In this document: piece after piece, positions 1-7,666 of the stretch
Numbering within the stretch: the stretch's first letter is position 1
Layout: every line of letters starts with the position of its first letter
Source of the DNA: Vermiphilus sp.
Lineage (GTDB): Bacteria > Ratteibacteria > UBA8468 > B48-G9 > JAFGKM01
Assembly (NCBI GenBank): GCA_020722825.1
Contig: DYKC01000010.1
Coordinates: 1 to 14,432 of the forward strand
Direction of reading: 5' to 3'
DNA: 14,432 bases
Notes under the pieces: model-generated
Told to the model about the DNA's origin: nothing
The model's input: the letters and a program-made list of their open reading frames with translations, nothing else
The model's database searches: none
Position numbers and translations under genes: made by a program

Positions 1-10
1 AGGAGTGGAC

Positions 11-1288
11 TCACTGACTCTGAGCCTTGATAGAAAGCAGCAACTCTATGTTGGACTTGGAGTTTTTTATACGCGCTATCAGCAGTTCCATTGCTTCTAC
101 AGGGTTTAGTGGCGCAAGGACCTTTCTGAAGAGCCAGACAAGTTGTAGTTCTTCCGGATTAACCAGAAGTTCCTCACGTCTGGTACCTGACCTGTTAATG
201 TCAATGGCAGGGAAAGTTCTTCTGTCAGCGAGTTTCCTTTCAAGGTTTATCTCCATGTTGCCTGTTCCCTTGAATTCCTCAAAGATGACATCATCCATTT
301 TACTCCCGGTATCTATAAGTGCTGTCCCTATAATGGTGAGGCTTCCGCCTTCTTCAATGTTACGTGCTGCCCCGAAAAATCTCTTCGGTTTGTCCAGAGC
401 ATTGGATTCCAGACCACCTGTCATAATCTTGCCTGTATGAGGAACAAGGACGTTGTAAGCACGGGCAAGACGCGTTATACTGTCAAGTAGGATAACAACA
501 TCTCTTTTATGTTCCACCAGACGTTTTGCCTTTTCAATTACTATTTCAGCAACCTGCGTGTGTCTTTCAGGAGATTCATCAAAAGTTGCGCTTATCACTT
601 CTCCCCTTACAATCCTTTTCATTTCGGTAACCTCTTCAGGACGCTCTGCTATAAGCAGAACTATAAGGTGCACCTCCGGATTTTTTTCGGCTATTGCGTT
701 GGCAAGTTTCTGTAAAATAACGGTTTTTCCTGCTCTCGGAGGAGATACAATAAGTCCTCTTTGGCCTTTACCTATAGGGGTAACGAGGTCTATAACCCTT
801 GTTGTTATTTCTTCAGAAGAGGTTTCAAGTAAAAATCTCTCATTGGGATGAATCGGGGTTAATTCTTCAAAAGGGATTCTTGACTGAATTTTTTCAGGAG
901 GTTCCTCATTGACTTTTTCCACCTTAAGAAGAGCAAAATACTTCTCTGTGTCTTTTGGAGGGCGAATCTGTCCATACACAGTATCACCTGTCTTTAAAGA
1001 AAACTTTTTTATCTGGGAAGGAGATATGTATATATCATCAGGACCTGGAAGATAGTTGTAGTTGGGCGAACGGAGAAAACCAAATCCATCCGGTAGTATT
1101 TCAAGGACGCCTTCGCCAAAAATGAGTCCTTTCCGTTGACTCTGGGATTCCATTATCTTATAAATTATTTCTTCTTTCCGGAGATTACTTATTACACCGT
1201 CAACCTTCAGATTCTTTGCTATACTCTGCAATTTCGGAATTGTAAGTTTTCTTAAATCTGCAACATCCATTTCTTTTATTGTTTCCAT
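11..1288 (-). CDS. rho: Transcription termination factor Rho
   Basis: Hexameric RNA-dependent ATPase that ends transcription by translocating along untranslated RNA. The 425 residues are close to the usual length (E. coli 419) with no large insertion. In order: Rho-N helical domain (about 8-45); cold-shock-like RNA-binding domain (about 52-125) with the RNP1-type segment DGFGFLRS at 67-74; ATPase domain with Walker A SPPRAGKT (182-189), Walker B VVILLDS (264-270), a Q-loop around 292-300 and the R-loop GTGSK-like segment ending at K330. Two pocket positions differ from E. coli: R185 where E. coli has K181, and A214 where E. coli has D210. The ATG at 1288 lies inside the end of coaE (13-base overlap) without a clear Shine-Dalgarno. 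M7 (1268-1270) is an alternative start that removes the overlap. Only 10 bases follow the stop, so no terminator can be judged. Identity is certain from near-continuous similarity to known Rho. Confidence 0.98.
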   Translation of the reverse strand: METIKEMDVADLRKLTIPKLQSIAKNLKVDGVISNLRKEEIIYKIMESQSQRKGLIFGEGVLEILPDGFGFLRSPNYNYLPGPDDIYISPSQIKKFSLKTGDTVYGQIRPPKDTEKYFALLKVEKVNEEPPEKIQSRIPFEELTPIHPNERFLLETSSEEITTRVIDLVTPIGKGQRGLIVSPPRAGKTVILQKLANAIAEKNPEVHLIVLLIAERPEEVTEMKRIVRGEVISATFDESPERHTQVAEIVIEKAKRLVEHKRDVVILLDSITRLARAYNVLVPHTGKIMTGGLESNALDKPKRFFGAARNIEEGGSLTIIGTALIDTGSKMDDVIFEEFKGTGNMEINLERKLADRRTFPAIDINRSGTRREELLVNPEELQLVWLFRKVLAPLNPVEAMELLIARIKNSKSNIELLLSIKAQSQ

Positions 1289-1914
1289 GATAGTTCACTT
1301 TCGCTCGTCAGTTTCACAATCAACTGTTTTACCTGCCGTAGCGTTTCATTATATGGACCGGAGTTATTAATAATATAATCTGCTTTTTTCTCTTTTTGTT
1401 TTAAGGGGATTTGGTTTTGCCATATGCGTTCTATGTCTTCTTCTTCCAATTTCTCTTTAAGCCGTTCTTTGATTTTTTCAGGAGTAGATTTAACAACAAT
1501 TATTTTGTTGAATAGATTTTCCGATTTCGTTTCGAAAAGCAAAGGGATTTCAATAACTATTATACCACCTTTTTTATTATAGTCAAGTATTCTTTTCCTC
1601 AATTCTGCGAAAACTGCAGGATGAAGCAGGTTTTCAAGATAACGTCTTTTATCTATGTCAGAAAAAATAAGTTTCCCTATCTTTTTTCTATCAGGACTGC
1701 CGTTCTTAAAGAAATCTTTACCGAACGTTTCCTCTATTTTTTTAGATATTTTCTTTTTACCGAGCAACTGGTGGACAATATCATCGCAAGAAATAACAGG
1801 GATACCTTCCGCAGCAAAAATTTCAGTCACGGTTGTTTTTCCTGAACCAAAGATGCCTGTAACTCCTATCTTCAGGAGATTTCCGTCCTTTTTTGTTATG
1901 TTCCCAGTTCCCAT
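1276..1914 (-). CDS. coaE: Dephospho-CoA kinase
   Basis: Catalyses the last step of coenzyme A synthesis, ATP-dependent phosphorylation of the 3'-hydroxyl of dephospho-CoA, in the cytoplasm. The 212 residues match the family. Seen: P-loop GIFGSGKT at 20-27, acidic substrate segment SCDDIV (42-47), LLHP (96-99), PLLFE (124-128), and the C-terminal ADYIINNSG (178-186) typical of CoaE. The first ATG overlaps the 3' end of ahcY by 19 bases and adds about 14 residues before the usual N-terminus; no good Shine-Dalgarno precedes it. An AAGGA sits about 10 bases before a CTG codon (residue 14) that would give the usual-looking start (M)KIGVTG, so the real start is uncertain. The 3' end overlaps rho by 13 bases, which suggests translational coupling. 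Confidence 0.95.
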   Translation of the reverse strand: MGTGNITKKDGNLLKIGVTGIFGSGKTTVTEIFAAEGIPVISCDDIVHQLLGKKKISKKIEETFGKDFFKNGSPDRKKIGKLIFSDIDKRRYLENLLHPAVFAELRKRILDYNKKGGIIVIEIPLLFETKSENLFNKIIVVKSTPEKIKERLKEKLEEEDIERIWQNQIPLKQKEKKADYIINNSGPYNETLRQVKQLIVKLTSESELSWKQ

Positions 1915-3146
1915 GAATTTACATATTCTGCTTGCTTTCGGGTAGGTTTATCTATCTTGATATTCATCCCCTTCAGTTTCATATCGGCAACCTTTTTGTC
2001 TACTTCTTCAGGAACCTGATAAACGTCAGGTTTCAGTTCAGGATGTTCCTTTAGGTATTTTAACGAAAGAAACTGATTGGCAAAACTCATATCCATAACC
2101 GAAGACGGATGTCCTTCAGCACAGGCAAGGTTAACAAGTCTTCCTTCTCCAAGTATATAAATTCTTTTTCCGTTTGCAAAAGTATATTCATCAAGACCTT
2201 CTCTTACATTTCTTTTTTTTCTTGCGGCTTTTTCCAGAGCACTCAGGTCAATCTCTACGTTAAAATGTCCTGCATTACCGAGAATTGCCCCGTCTTTCAT
2301 TTGTCTTATGTTAGTGAGCGTTATGACAGAGATATTACCGGTTGACGTTATAAAGACATCTCCAATTTTTGATGCCTCTGACATAGGCATTACCCAGTAA
2401 CCATCCATCACTGCCTCAAGTGCCCTTAGAGGGTCAACCTCTGTTACTATCACCCTTGCACCCATTCCCTGAAATCTTCTTGCTATTCCTCTTCCACACC
2501 ATCCATAACCAGATACCACCGCAGTTTTTCCAGCGAGAAGGATGTTTGTAGCACGCAAGAGGCCGTCTATTGAAGATTGTCCAGTTCCATACCTGTTGTC
2601 AAAAAAATGCTTTGTATTTGCATCATTCACAGCAATTACAGGAAACTTCAGAAGTTTGTTTTTTGCAAGACTTCTAAGTCTGATAACCCCGGTTGTTGTT
2701 TCTTCAGTGGCTCCTATGATGTTTTTTGCCAAAGAGATATTCCTGTGAAAAGAGGATATAAGGTCGCCTCCATCATCCACAACGAGATGAGGTTCTTTTG
2801 ACATAACCTTCTTTATGTTTTTATAGTATGATTCCTTATCATCCCCGTGTTTCGCAAATACACTGATTTTTTCATTTCTTACCAGGTATGCTGCAACATC
2901 ATCCTGTGTACTCAAGGGATTGGAAGCACACAGGAAAACCTGTGCACCTGCATCTCTCATATTAATCACAAGGTTTGCTGTCTCGGTTGTTACATGAAGA
3001 CAACAGCCAATACGCAATCCCTTGAAAATTTTATTTCTCCCATAATGCTCTCTCAGTATTTTCAAAACCTGCATATGTTGAAAAGCCCACTCAACTCTTT
3101 TTTTACCTCTGTCTGCAAGTTTTATGTCTTTAATTGTATAATCCAT
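1896..3146 (-). CDS. ahcY: Adenosylhomocysteinase (SAH hydrolase), short Thermotoga/archaeal-like form
   Basis: Splits S-adenosylhomocysteine to adenosine and homocysteine using tightly bound NAD, removing the inhibitory product of methyltransferases. The 416 residues carry the family hallmarks: HVTTETANL (51-59), VVDDGGDL (122-129), ATEETTTGV (146-154), NDANTKHFFDN (174-184), the NAD fold GYGWCGRG (213-220) and GNAGHFNVEID (290-300). The approximately 40-residue insertion found in many bacterial AHCYs is absent. The C-terminus ends near YVNSWELGT and lacks the YRY-type tail that in eukaryotic and most bacterial enzymes reaches into the partner subunit's NAD site. Both traits match the Thermotoga/archaeal type. 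The start is supported by GGGGG (3153-3157) 6 bases before the ATG. It follows metK after 81 bases, so SAM synthesis and SAH recycling are side by side. Confidence 0.96.
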   Translation of the reverse strand: MDYTIKDIKLADRGKKRVEWAFQHMQVLKILREHYGRNKIFKGLRIGCCLHVTTETANLVINMRDAGAQVFLCASNPLSTQDDVAAYLVRNEKISVFAKHGDDKESYYKNIKKVMSKEPHLVVDDGGDLISSFHRNISLAKNIIGATEETTTGVIRLRSLAKNKLLKFPVIAVNDANTKHFFDNRYGTGQSSIDGLLRATNILLAGKTAVVSGYGWCGRGIARRFQGMGARVIVTEVDPLRALEAVMDGYWVMPMSEASKIGDVFITSTGNISVITLTNIRQMKDGAILGNAGHFNVEIDLSALEKAARKKRNVREGLDEYTFANGKRIYILGEGRLVNLACAEGHPSSVMDMSFANQFLSLKYLKEHPELKPDVYQVPEEVDKKVADMKLKGMNIKIDKPTRKQAEYVNSWELGT

Positions 3147-3174
3147 ATGAAACCCCCACGTAAAATTGTTGTGC

Positions 3175-3202
3175 GATAAACTTTATCTTTCTGCAGTTTA
3201 TC
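3175..3202 (-). other. Small inverted repeat between metK and ahcY
   Basis: An exact 8-base inverted repeat, GATAAACT and AGTTTATC, is separated by 12 bases in the metK/ahcY gap. The right arm can also fold on the adjacent GATAAA (a 6-base palindrome around one G), so two mutually exclusive hairpins are possible. No T-run follows on the transcribed strand, so it does not look like a standard terminator. It may be an RNA processing or stability element, or chance in AT-rich sequence. It does not visibly match the SAH riboswitch, but I could not test this. Confidence 0.35.
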
Positions 3203-3227
3203 TTCATAGAGTTGGCAGGACAAAAAA

Positions 3228-4364
3228 TCATATCTGCTGGAATATTTTAACTGAGTCCTTCTTCTCCCATGTGAATCCCTCTTCTTCCCTTCCGAAATGT
3301 CCATAACATGCAGTCTTTCTGTATATGGGATTCTTCAGATCAAGTTTTTTTATTATACCTGCAGGAGAAAGGTCAAAGTTCTTTCTTATCAACTGAACTA
3401 TTTTATCGTCGGGCACAAGACCGGTATTCTTAGTATTTACCATTATGGATACAGGCTGTTTCATCCCTATAACGTAAGCAATCTGTATCTCGCATTTTTT
3501 CGCCAGTCCTGAAGCAACAATGTTTTTTGCCAGGTATCTTGCCATATAAGAAGCAGACCTGTCAACCTTTGTCGGGTCCTTACCGGAAAAACATCCTCCT
3601 CCGTGGTTGCCAAAACCTCCATAGGTATCAACAATTATCTTCCTTCCTGTCACTCCTGTATCTGCTTGTGGTCCTCCTACAATAAACCTGCCTGTTGGAT
3701 TTACAAAAATCCGCATTTTTTTGCTGCGTTTATCTCGCGGAATAACCTTATCTATAACAAGTCCAATCAGGTCTTCCTTAATCTTTTTTTGAGGTATACC
3801 AGGATCATGCTGGGTTGACAGAACGACACTTTCAACCGTTTTTGGAATTCCGTTTTCATAACAAACAGTAACCTGAGATTTGCCGTCAGGTCTCAGATAG
3901 TCAAGTTGTTTTTCTTTACGAACCTCTGCAAGTTTTCTTGCGAGTTTATGTGCAAGCATTATAGGCATAGGCATAAGTTCTTTGGTCTCGGTTACTGCAT
4001 ATCCAAACATCATCCCCTGGTCCCCTGCACCACCTCTGTTAACACCCAGTGCAATGTCTGGAGACTGGGTTTGTATTGAGGTAATAATAGCGCTGGCCTC
4101 AAAGTGAAATCCATAAGCAGGGTCTGTATAACCCACATCAAACAATAGTTGTCTGACGATTTCTGGAATATCAACATAACCGGTAGTTGTAATTTCTCCA
4201 GCAATAAAACTCAACCCACGGGTCGTAAGACACTCACAAGCCACCCTTCCATTTTTATCTTGTCTTAAAACCTCGTCAAGGATTGAATCTGATATCTGGT
4301 CACATATCTTGTCAGGATGTCCTTCCGTAACAGATTCTGAAGTAAAAAAATAGGAATTGCTCAT
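3228..4364 (-). CDS. metK: S-adenosylmethionine synthetase
   Basis: Makes SAM from methionine and ATP in the cytoplasm. The 378 residues are near the bacterial length (E. coli 384). Seen: GHPDK (15-19) with H16 and K19, first family signature GAGDQGMMFGY (112-122), second signature GGGCFSGKD (255-263, Cys where Ala is commoner), DPTKVDRSASY just after, and TACYGHFGR near the C-terminus. This is the normal bacterial form, not the archaeal one. The ATG overlaps the stop of the preceding isomerase gene as ATGA, with GGGGGG (4371-4376) 6 bases upstream, so the start is firm and translation is probably coupled. There is no leader of its own and hence no room for a SAM riboswitch directly ahead of it. 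ahcY follows 81 bases downstream. Confidence 0.98.
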   Translation of the reverse strand: MSNSYFFTSESVTEGHPDKICDQISDSILDEVLRQDKNGRVACECLTTRGLSFIAGEITTTGYVDIPEIVRQLLFDVGYTDPAYGFHFEASAIITSIQTQSPDIALGVNRGGAGDQGMMFGYAVTETKELMPMPIMLAHKLARKLAEVRKEKQLDYLRPDGKSQVTVCYENGIPKTVESVVLSTQHDPGIPQKKIKEDLIGLVIDKVIPRDKRSKKMRIFVNPTGRFIVGGPQADTGVTGRKIIVDTYGGFGNHGGGCFSGKDPTKVDRSASYMARYLAKNIVASGLAKKCEIQIAYVIGMKQPVSIMVNTKNTGLVPDDKIVQLIRKNFDLSPAGIIKKLDLKNPIYRKTACYGHFGREEEGFTWEKKDSVKIFQQI

Positions 4365-5398
4365 CGTTTACCCCCCAGTTGTTTTTTTAGTAGAGCTATT
4401 TCCTTTATCTCTGTAGGATTTACCCTGTTTAATATAGCGAGATAAAAACTTACCCAGTCTCCCAGAACAATCAGGTAAAAAATTTCTTCTAGAAGTGTTC
4501 TGCCTTTCACCTTTATATCAACGATATCTGGCTGTATTTGTGAAATAATGTTTTTCGTAATTTCAAAACGCAATTTTGTTCTTGGATGTTCATTCCCTGA
4601 GGTTATAAAAACAGGCACACATTTTTTTATAAACCAGCGGGGGTAATGCCATGACATAATTTCATTATGATTCATCTCCGGAAAAACATTTATAAAAGCG
4701 AAAGACTTACTGTTTTCGGCAATTTGAGTTTTCCATCTGGTTATTGCCGGTAGAAGTCTGGTACCTGAATAAATTAAAGGGACTCTGTCATAAAACTTTT
4801 CCGTTATATTCAATGCAAGATTGTTTTTTCTGTCAGGGAGAAAACCTGCAGTCCACTTTTTAATCCTATTGAAGATTTCCGTGTGGAGTTCAGGAACAAT
4901 TCCGAGTGAACTTATCATCCTATAAATTGGAAAGAAGATATACCCCAATGCACATCTGGGAGGATAACCGCCGGGTATCTTTATAAACGGTATTTTTTCA
5001 GAAGCAGCCAGATTTTCTATTTTGCCATTGCTTGATATGGCTATAATACCACTGCCTTTTTTCTTTGCTGACTTCATTGCACTTACAGTCTCCTCTGTAT
5101 CCCCTGAATAACTTGTAATAACCACAAGCGTTTCTCTGCCGACCCACAAGGGAAGACTGTAATCACTGTTAACCATACAGGGGAGACCTGAACTTTCATA
5201 TGCTACAGTACTAATGATATTACCACCGACTGCTGAGCCTCCCATCCCACAGAATATAACGTTTTTAAACTTTCTATCTTGCATCTGCGGCAAAGGAAAT
5301 GAATATCCTTCCTTACACTGCGCCGGAAATTCTTTGAGTTTATCCAGCATATTCTGCTTATCCATCCCTTCTATATTCTTAACAGTAAGATTTTTCAT
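4361..5398 (-). CDS. Bifunctional phosphoglucose/phosphomannose isomerase (SIS family)
   Basis: Interconverts glucose-6-P or mannose-6-P with fructose-6-P, supplying glycolysis and sugar precursors. The 345 residues match the short PGI/PMI family first studied in archaea, not classical Pgi (about 550 residues). Two SIS domains are visible. The first has GMGGSAVGG (51-59), DYSLPLWVG (79-87), SYSGDTEET (96-104; most relatives have Asn where this has Asp) and PPRCALGY (146-153). The second has the RWKTQIAENSKS segment (221-232; E228 probably catalytic) and PEMNHNEI (240-247; H244 probably catalytic). The start is supported by AAGGAG (5406-5411) 7 bases before the ATG. It follows ptsI by 53 bases and overlaps metK by 4. 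Actual dual specificity is inferred from the family. Confidence 0.9.
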   Translation of the reverse strand: MKNLTVKNIEGMDKQNMLDKLKEFPAQCKEGYSFPLPQMQDRKFKNVIFCGMGGSAVGGNIISTVAYESSGLPCMVNSDYSLPLWVGRETLVVITSYSGDTEETVSAMKSAKKKGSGIIAISSNGKIENLAASEKIPFIKIPGGYPPRCALGYIFFPIYRMISSLGIVPELHTEIFNRIKKWTAGFLPDRKNNLALNITEKFYDRVPLIYSGTRLLPAITRWKTQIAENSKSFAFINVFPEMNHNEIMSWHYPRWFIKKCVPVFITSGNEHPRTKLRFEITKNIISQIQPDIVDIKVKGRTLLEEIFYLIVLGDWVSFYLAILNRVNPTEIKEIALLKKQLGGKR

Positions 5399-5451
5399 AA
5401 TAAATCTCCTTCAAAAAACATCTTCAATTTCATCCTGAAGAAGGTACGATA

Positions 5452-7182
5452 TCAACTTTTTTTAAGTTCCTTAAGAAGATAACTGTATACCTGTTCATTT
5501 GTATTGAAATGGATAGCTCTCTCTGCAATTTTCTTCAGTTTACTGTAACTTGCGGTTCTTATTTTTTCTTTTACAGCAGGAATTGCTCCAGGAGCCATGC
5601 TCAATTCCTGCACACCCATCCCTACCAGAAGACATGCCATTTCAGGTATTGAAGCCATCTCTCCGCATAAACCGGTCCATATCTTGTGTTTTGAAGCATT
5701 TTCAATAGTTGTTTTTATGAGTCTCAGCACCGATGGATGACACGGTTGATACAGATGTGCTATCTTCTCGTTGCTCCTGTCTACAGCAAGTGTGTATTGT
5801 ACAAGGTCATTGGACCCTATACTGAAAAAGTCTGATATCTCTGCAAATTTATCGGTTATCAAGGCGGCGGAAGGAATTTCAACCATAATTCCGACATCAA
5901 TATGCTCTTTAACCTCTTTCTTTTCGTTTTTCAATGCTAACATAACTTTCTTAATCAGTTCTTTAGATGCCTTTACCTCTTCTATTGTTGAAACCATAGG
6001 GAACATAATTTTCAGATTTCCATAGACTGCAGCCCTCAGTATTGCCCTTAACTGTGTCTCAAAAATATCTTTTCGTTCAAGACAAAACCTTATTCCCCTC
6101 CATCCGAGAAAGGGGTTAAGTTCTCCTATTGAAGGAAGAACAGAGGTGAATTTGTCACCTCCGATATCTATGGTTCTTATAATAATAGGTTTATTACCTT
6201 CCATTTTTTCCGCCACATTTTTATAGGCAAGAAACTGTTCCTCTTCTGAAGGAAGGGCTTTCCTGTTCAGATAAAGATATTCTGTTCTGTAAAGACCTAT
6301 TCCTTCAGCACCGTATTTTTTAGCCGTTTCCACTTCCTGAGGAAATTCTATATTGGCATGAAGACTTACTCTTCTGCCGTCTAAGGTCTGACAGGGTAGG
6401 TCCCTTATAAAAAAAAGCCTCTTCTGCAATCTGACAAGTTTATTTTTCTTACGCAGGTATTCTTCTATAACTGTCTTTGACGGTTCTATAAGTATCAATC
6501 CTGCATCTCCATCTATTATAATCCTGTCACCTGCTTTGATTTCCTTCGTCGCATTCTCGGCGATAACTGCCGGTATTTCCAGCGCCTTTGCTATTATTGC
6601 CGCATGAGAAGTTTTACTCCCTATCTCAGTTACAATGCCAATTACATAATTTTTATCAAGAGAAACTGTCTGGCTGGGAGATAAATCCTTTGTAATTATT
6701 ATCTCGTTCTGGAATTTATCAATTCTCTTTGGAGTAGGAGCCTGCAGGTTAATTAGAATCCTTTCAATAACATCCAGAAGGTCCCTCCTCCTGTCTTCCA
6801 GAAAATCAGTCTGTTTCTTCTTGAACTTCCTGCCTAATTTTTGTATAACCCTGTTGAGAGCGCTTTCACTGTTAATCTTTTCATCTCTGATTATTTTCAC
6901 AGTTTCCTCTTTCAGGAGGGGATCTTCCAGTAAGGTCAGGTGGAAAGAAAAGATGTCTACATATTGTGTGCCTGCTTCAGTTCTAATTTTTTCCTGTAAC
7001 TCTTTGATTTCCGTCTCTGTTTTTTTTATCGCCTTATAAAATCTCTCTATTTCCAATTCAAGTGCTCCGTTTTCAATATGGTATTTATAGTGTTCCGGAG
7101 ATTTTAAAAGCGAATTCTCCCATATCCCTGCTTTTCCTATTGCTATACCTTGAGAGACTCCGATACCTTTTATCTGTTTCAT
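5452..7182 (-). CDS. ptsI: PTS enzyme I (phosphoenolpyruvate-protein phosphotransferase)
   Basis: First enzyme of the phosphotransferase system: takes phosphate from PEP on a histidine and passes it to HPr. The 576 residues equal the standard EI length. Seen: N-terminal start KGIGVSQGIAIG (5-16); HPr-binding helical region (about 30-145); phosphohistidine segment GSKTSHAAIIAKA with H193; PEP-binding TIM barrel with GIGLYRTEY (R299), IIRTIDIGGDK (R336), WRGIRF, the metal-binding VEIPSAAL (434-441), SNDLVQYT (457-464) and the active-site cysteine in GLCGEMA (C506). There is no GAF domain, so it resembles carbohydrate EI and not the nitrogen-type PtsP. It follows ptsN after 7 bases, with a weak GATGGA upstream of the ATG. 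No HPr gene or sugar permease is in the window, so its target is not visible here. Confidence 0.97.
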   Translation of the reverse strand: MKQIKGIGVSQGIAIGKAGIWENSLLKSPEHYKYHIENGALELEIERFYKAIKKTETEIKELQEKIRTEAGTQYVDIFSFHLTLLEDPLLKEETVKIIRDEKINSESALNRVIQKLGRKFKKKQTDFLEDRRRDLLDVIERILINLQAPTPKRIDKFQNEIIITKDLSPSQTVSLDKNYVIGIVTEIGSKTSHAAIIAKALEIPAVIAENATKEIKAGDRIIIDGDAGLILIEPSKTVIEEYLRKKNKLVRLQKRLFFIRDLPCQTLDGRRVSLHANIEFPQEVETAKKYGAEGIGLYRTEYLYLNRKALPSEEEQFLAYKNVAEKMEGNKPIIIRTIDIGGDKFTSVLPSIGELNPFLGWRGIRFCLERKDIFETQLRAILRAAVYGNLKIMFPMVSTIEEVKASKELIKKVMLALKNEKKEVKEHIDVGIMVEIPSAALITDKFAEISDFFSIGSNDLVQYTLAVDRSNEKIAHLYQPCHPSVLRLIKTTIENASKHKIWTGLCGEMASIPEMACLLVGMGVQELSMAPGAIPAVKEKIRTASYSKLKKIAERAIHFNTNEQVYSYLLKELKKS

Positions 7183-7189
7183 TTTTCCA

Positions 7190-7666
7190 TCAGGGAGTTG
7201 TCAAACTCAATTTCTCCTCATCTTCCTGTATAATCTTTATCACCTCAGATGGCAGAGTGGCTTTTCGCAAGGCATTGCGGAATGTTTTGTCCTTAAGCAG
7301 ACGCGCTATCTTAGCAAGCGCCTTAAGATGAAGCCCTATTGATTTTGTGGGAGCCAGTATAAGAAAGATGATGTATACAGGTTCACCGTCCAGGGCATCA
7401 AATGATATTCCGTCGTTTGAAATACCAACTGCTCCGACAAGATTTTCTATCTGGTCTGTCTTCGTATGTGGAACCGCAATTCCCTGTCCTATACCAGTGG
7501 ATCCAAGTTTCTCTCTTTCCATCACACTGTCAAGAATGTCTTGACTATCCTTGATATACTTTCTTTCTTTCAGCAGATCCAGTAATTCTGAAACTGCTCC
7601 CTTCTTATCTCTGTTTTTTACAGGTATCAACACACAATCCTCCTTCAGAAAATCTGTTATCTTCAT
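7190..7666 (-). CDS. ptsN: PTS EIIA-Ntr-like / fructose-type EIIA protein
   Basis: Small cytoplasmic phosphocarrier of the PTS EIIA type 2 family, phosphorylated on histidine by HPr or NPr. Members without a permease usually act as regulators. With the chosen start it has 158 residues. The active-site segment GIAVPHTKT gives H67, and the second conserved histidine is in LHLKALAKIARLL (H113). The reading frame extends to a GTG at 7672, but AAAGGAG lies 2 bases from that GTG and 8 bases from the ATG at 7666, so I take the ATG. No EIIB or EIIC domain is fused or adjacent, which supports a regulatory role like PtsN. It lies just after hpf, as in enterobacteria, and is directly followed by ptsI. 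A 150-base leader separates it from hpf. Confidence 0.93.
   Translation of the reverse strand: MKITDFLKEDCVLIPVKNRDKKGAVSELLDLLKERKYIKDSQDILDSVMEREKLGSTGIGQGIAVPHTKTDQIENLVGAVGISNDGISFDALDGEPVYIIFLILAPTKSIGLHLKALAKIARLLKDKTFRNALRKATLPSEVIKIIQEDEEKLSLTTP

Noticed and set aside
1..10. Terminator or rpmE after rho
   Set aside because: Only 10 bases of sequence follow the rho stop, so nothing can be judged.
3122..3304. 60-codon minus-strand frame spanning the end of metK and the metK-ahcY gap
   Set aside because: It lies mainly in another frame of metK, lacks a ribosome site and resembles no known protein.
4365..4400. SAM riboswitch upstream of metK
   Set aside because: metK overlaps the preceding gene by 4 bases, so there is no untranslated leader.
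5395..5433. 12-codon leader-like frame ending in ATGA at the isomerase start
   Set aside because: Its ATG has only an AGG directly adjacent, with no proper ribosome-site spacing, and the peptide has no repeated codons of an attenuation type; likely chance.
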